In this document: piece by piece, positions 63,929-64,000 of the stretch | How the letters are laid out: every line of letters starts with the position of its first letter | How positions within the stretch are numbered: the stretch's first letter is position 1 | Origin: Phanerodontia chrysosporium | Taxonomy: Eukaryota > Basidiomycota > Agaricomycetes > Polyporales > Phanerochaetaceae | Assembly (NCBI GenBank): GCA_001910725.1 | Contig: MJGA01000039.1 | Span: 1 to 64,000 of the forward strand | Length of the DNA stretch: 64,000 nucleotides | Direction: 5' to 3' | Notes under the pieces: model-generated | Seen by the model: the letters and a program-made list of their open reading frames with translations, nothing else | Database searches by the model: none | What the model was told of the DNA's origin: nothing | Program-made: the position numbers and the translations under genes

Positions 63929-64000
63929 CAGTGCACTACCTCCCACGCCACACACCATCCCACCTTGATCCTGGTCACCAAGAGCGCCCTCGCACCCGTC

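Larger units (their letters stand above)
62781..64000. other. Intergenic DNA to the right edge
   Basis: Promoter of the secreted-protein gene near 62860 (minus-strand GGGATAAAGG). At the right end TATATAAG (63921-63928) on the plus strand suggests a gene starting just beyond the window. No coding region seen. Confidence 0.5.

Overview
This window is nuclear DNA of a filamentous basidiomycete, most likely an Agaricomycete (perhaps a polypore; species not identifiable from the sequence). The evidence is GC-rich coding DNA cut by many 46-70 bp GT-AG introns, a chromodomain Ty3/gypsy retrotransposon, a fused spermidine synthase-saccharopine dehydrogenase gene, a fungal GH3 beta-xylosidase and Cys-rich secreted proteins.

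Left part (1-24.8 kb): repeat-rich accessory DNA. A gene with a ParB-like motif runs off the left edge. It is followed by alternating units of palindromic minisatellite and a small three-exon gene of unknown function. The block 919-5936, including the head of the ParB-like gene, is repeated at 17963-22664, giving four copies of the small gene; only the one at 4448-5103 looks undamaged. Between the two blocks lie two tandem SNF2-like helicase genes, both interrupted (frameshifts and a stop in the first, an in-frame TGA in the second). Their introns and the 2 kb downstream carry a second palindrome family. A third unrelated palindrome family lies at 23.4-23.6 kb, near two degenerate tRNA-like sequences.

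Middle (24.9-39.6 kb): two nearly identical Ty3/gypsy chromovirus-type elements on the minus strand share their central LTR (LTR-int-LTR-int-LTR). The central LTR is a mosaic of the outer two, which points to LTR-LTR recombination. Each element has gag, pol in the -1 frame after a GGGTTTT site, and an extra ORF (ORF0) upstream of gag. ORF0 has no usable in-frame ATG of its own; removal of a 60 bp intron would create one exactly at the exon junction. The primer binding site is complementary to the predicted 5' end of the element RNA, so Tf1-style self-priming is likely.

Right part (39.6-64 kb): ordinary host genes. These are a secreted GH3 beta-xylosidase (minus, one probable frameshift), a Ser/Thr-rich single-pass membrane protein (minus), a large Byr4/Bfa1-like protein (minus), divergently a small Cys-rich putative zinc protein (plus), a two-repeat Cys-rich secreted protein (plus), the SPE3-LYS9 type fusion (plus), and two tandem copies of an unknown secreted protein (minus), one broken. 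Exon boundaries were deduced by hand from splice consensus, frame continuity and paralogue comparison; reading frames close exactly for all models described as intact.
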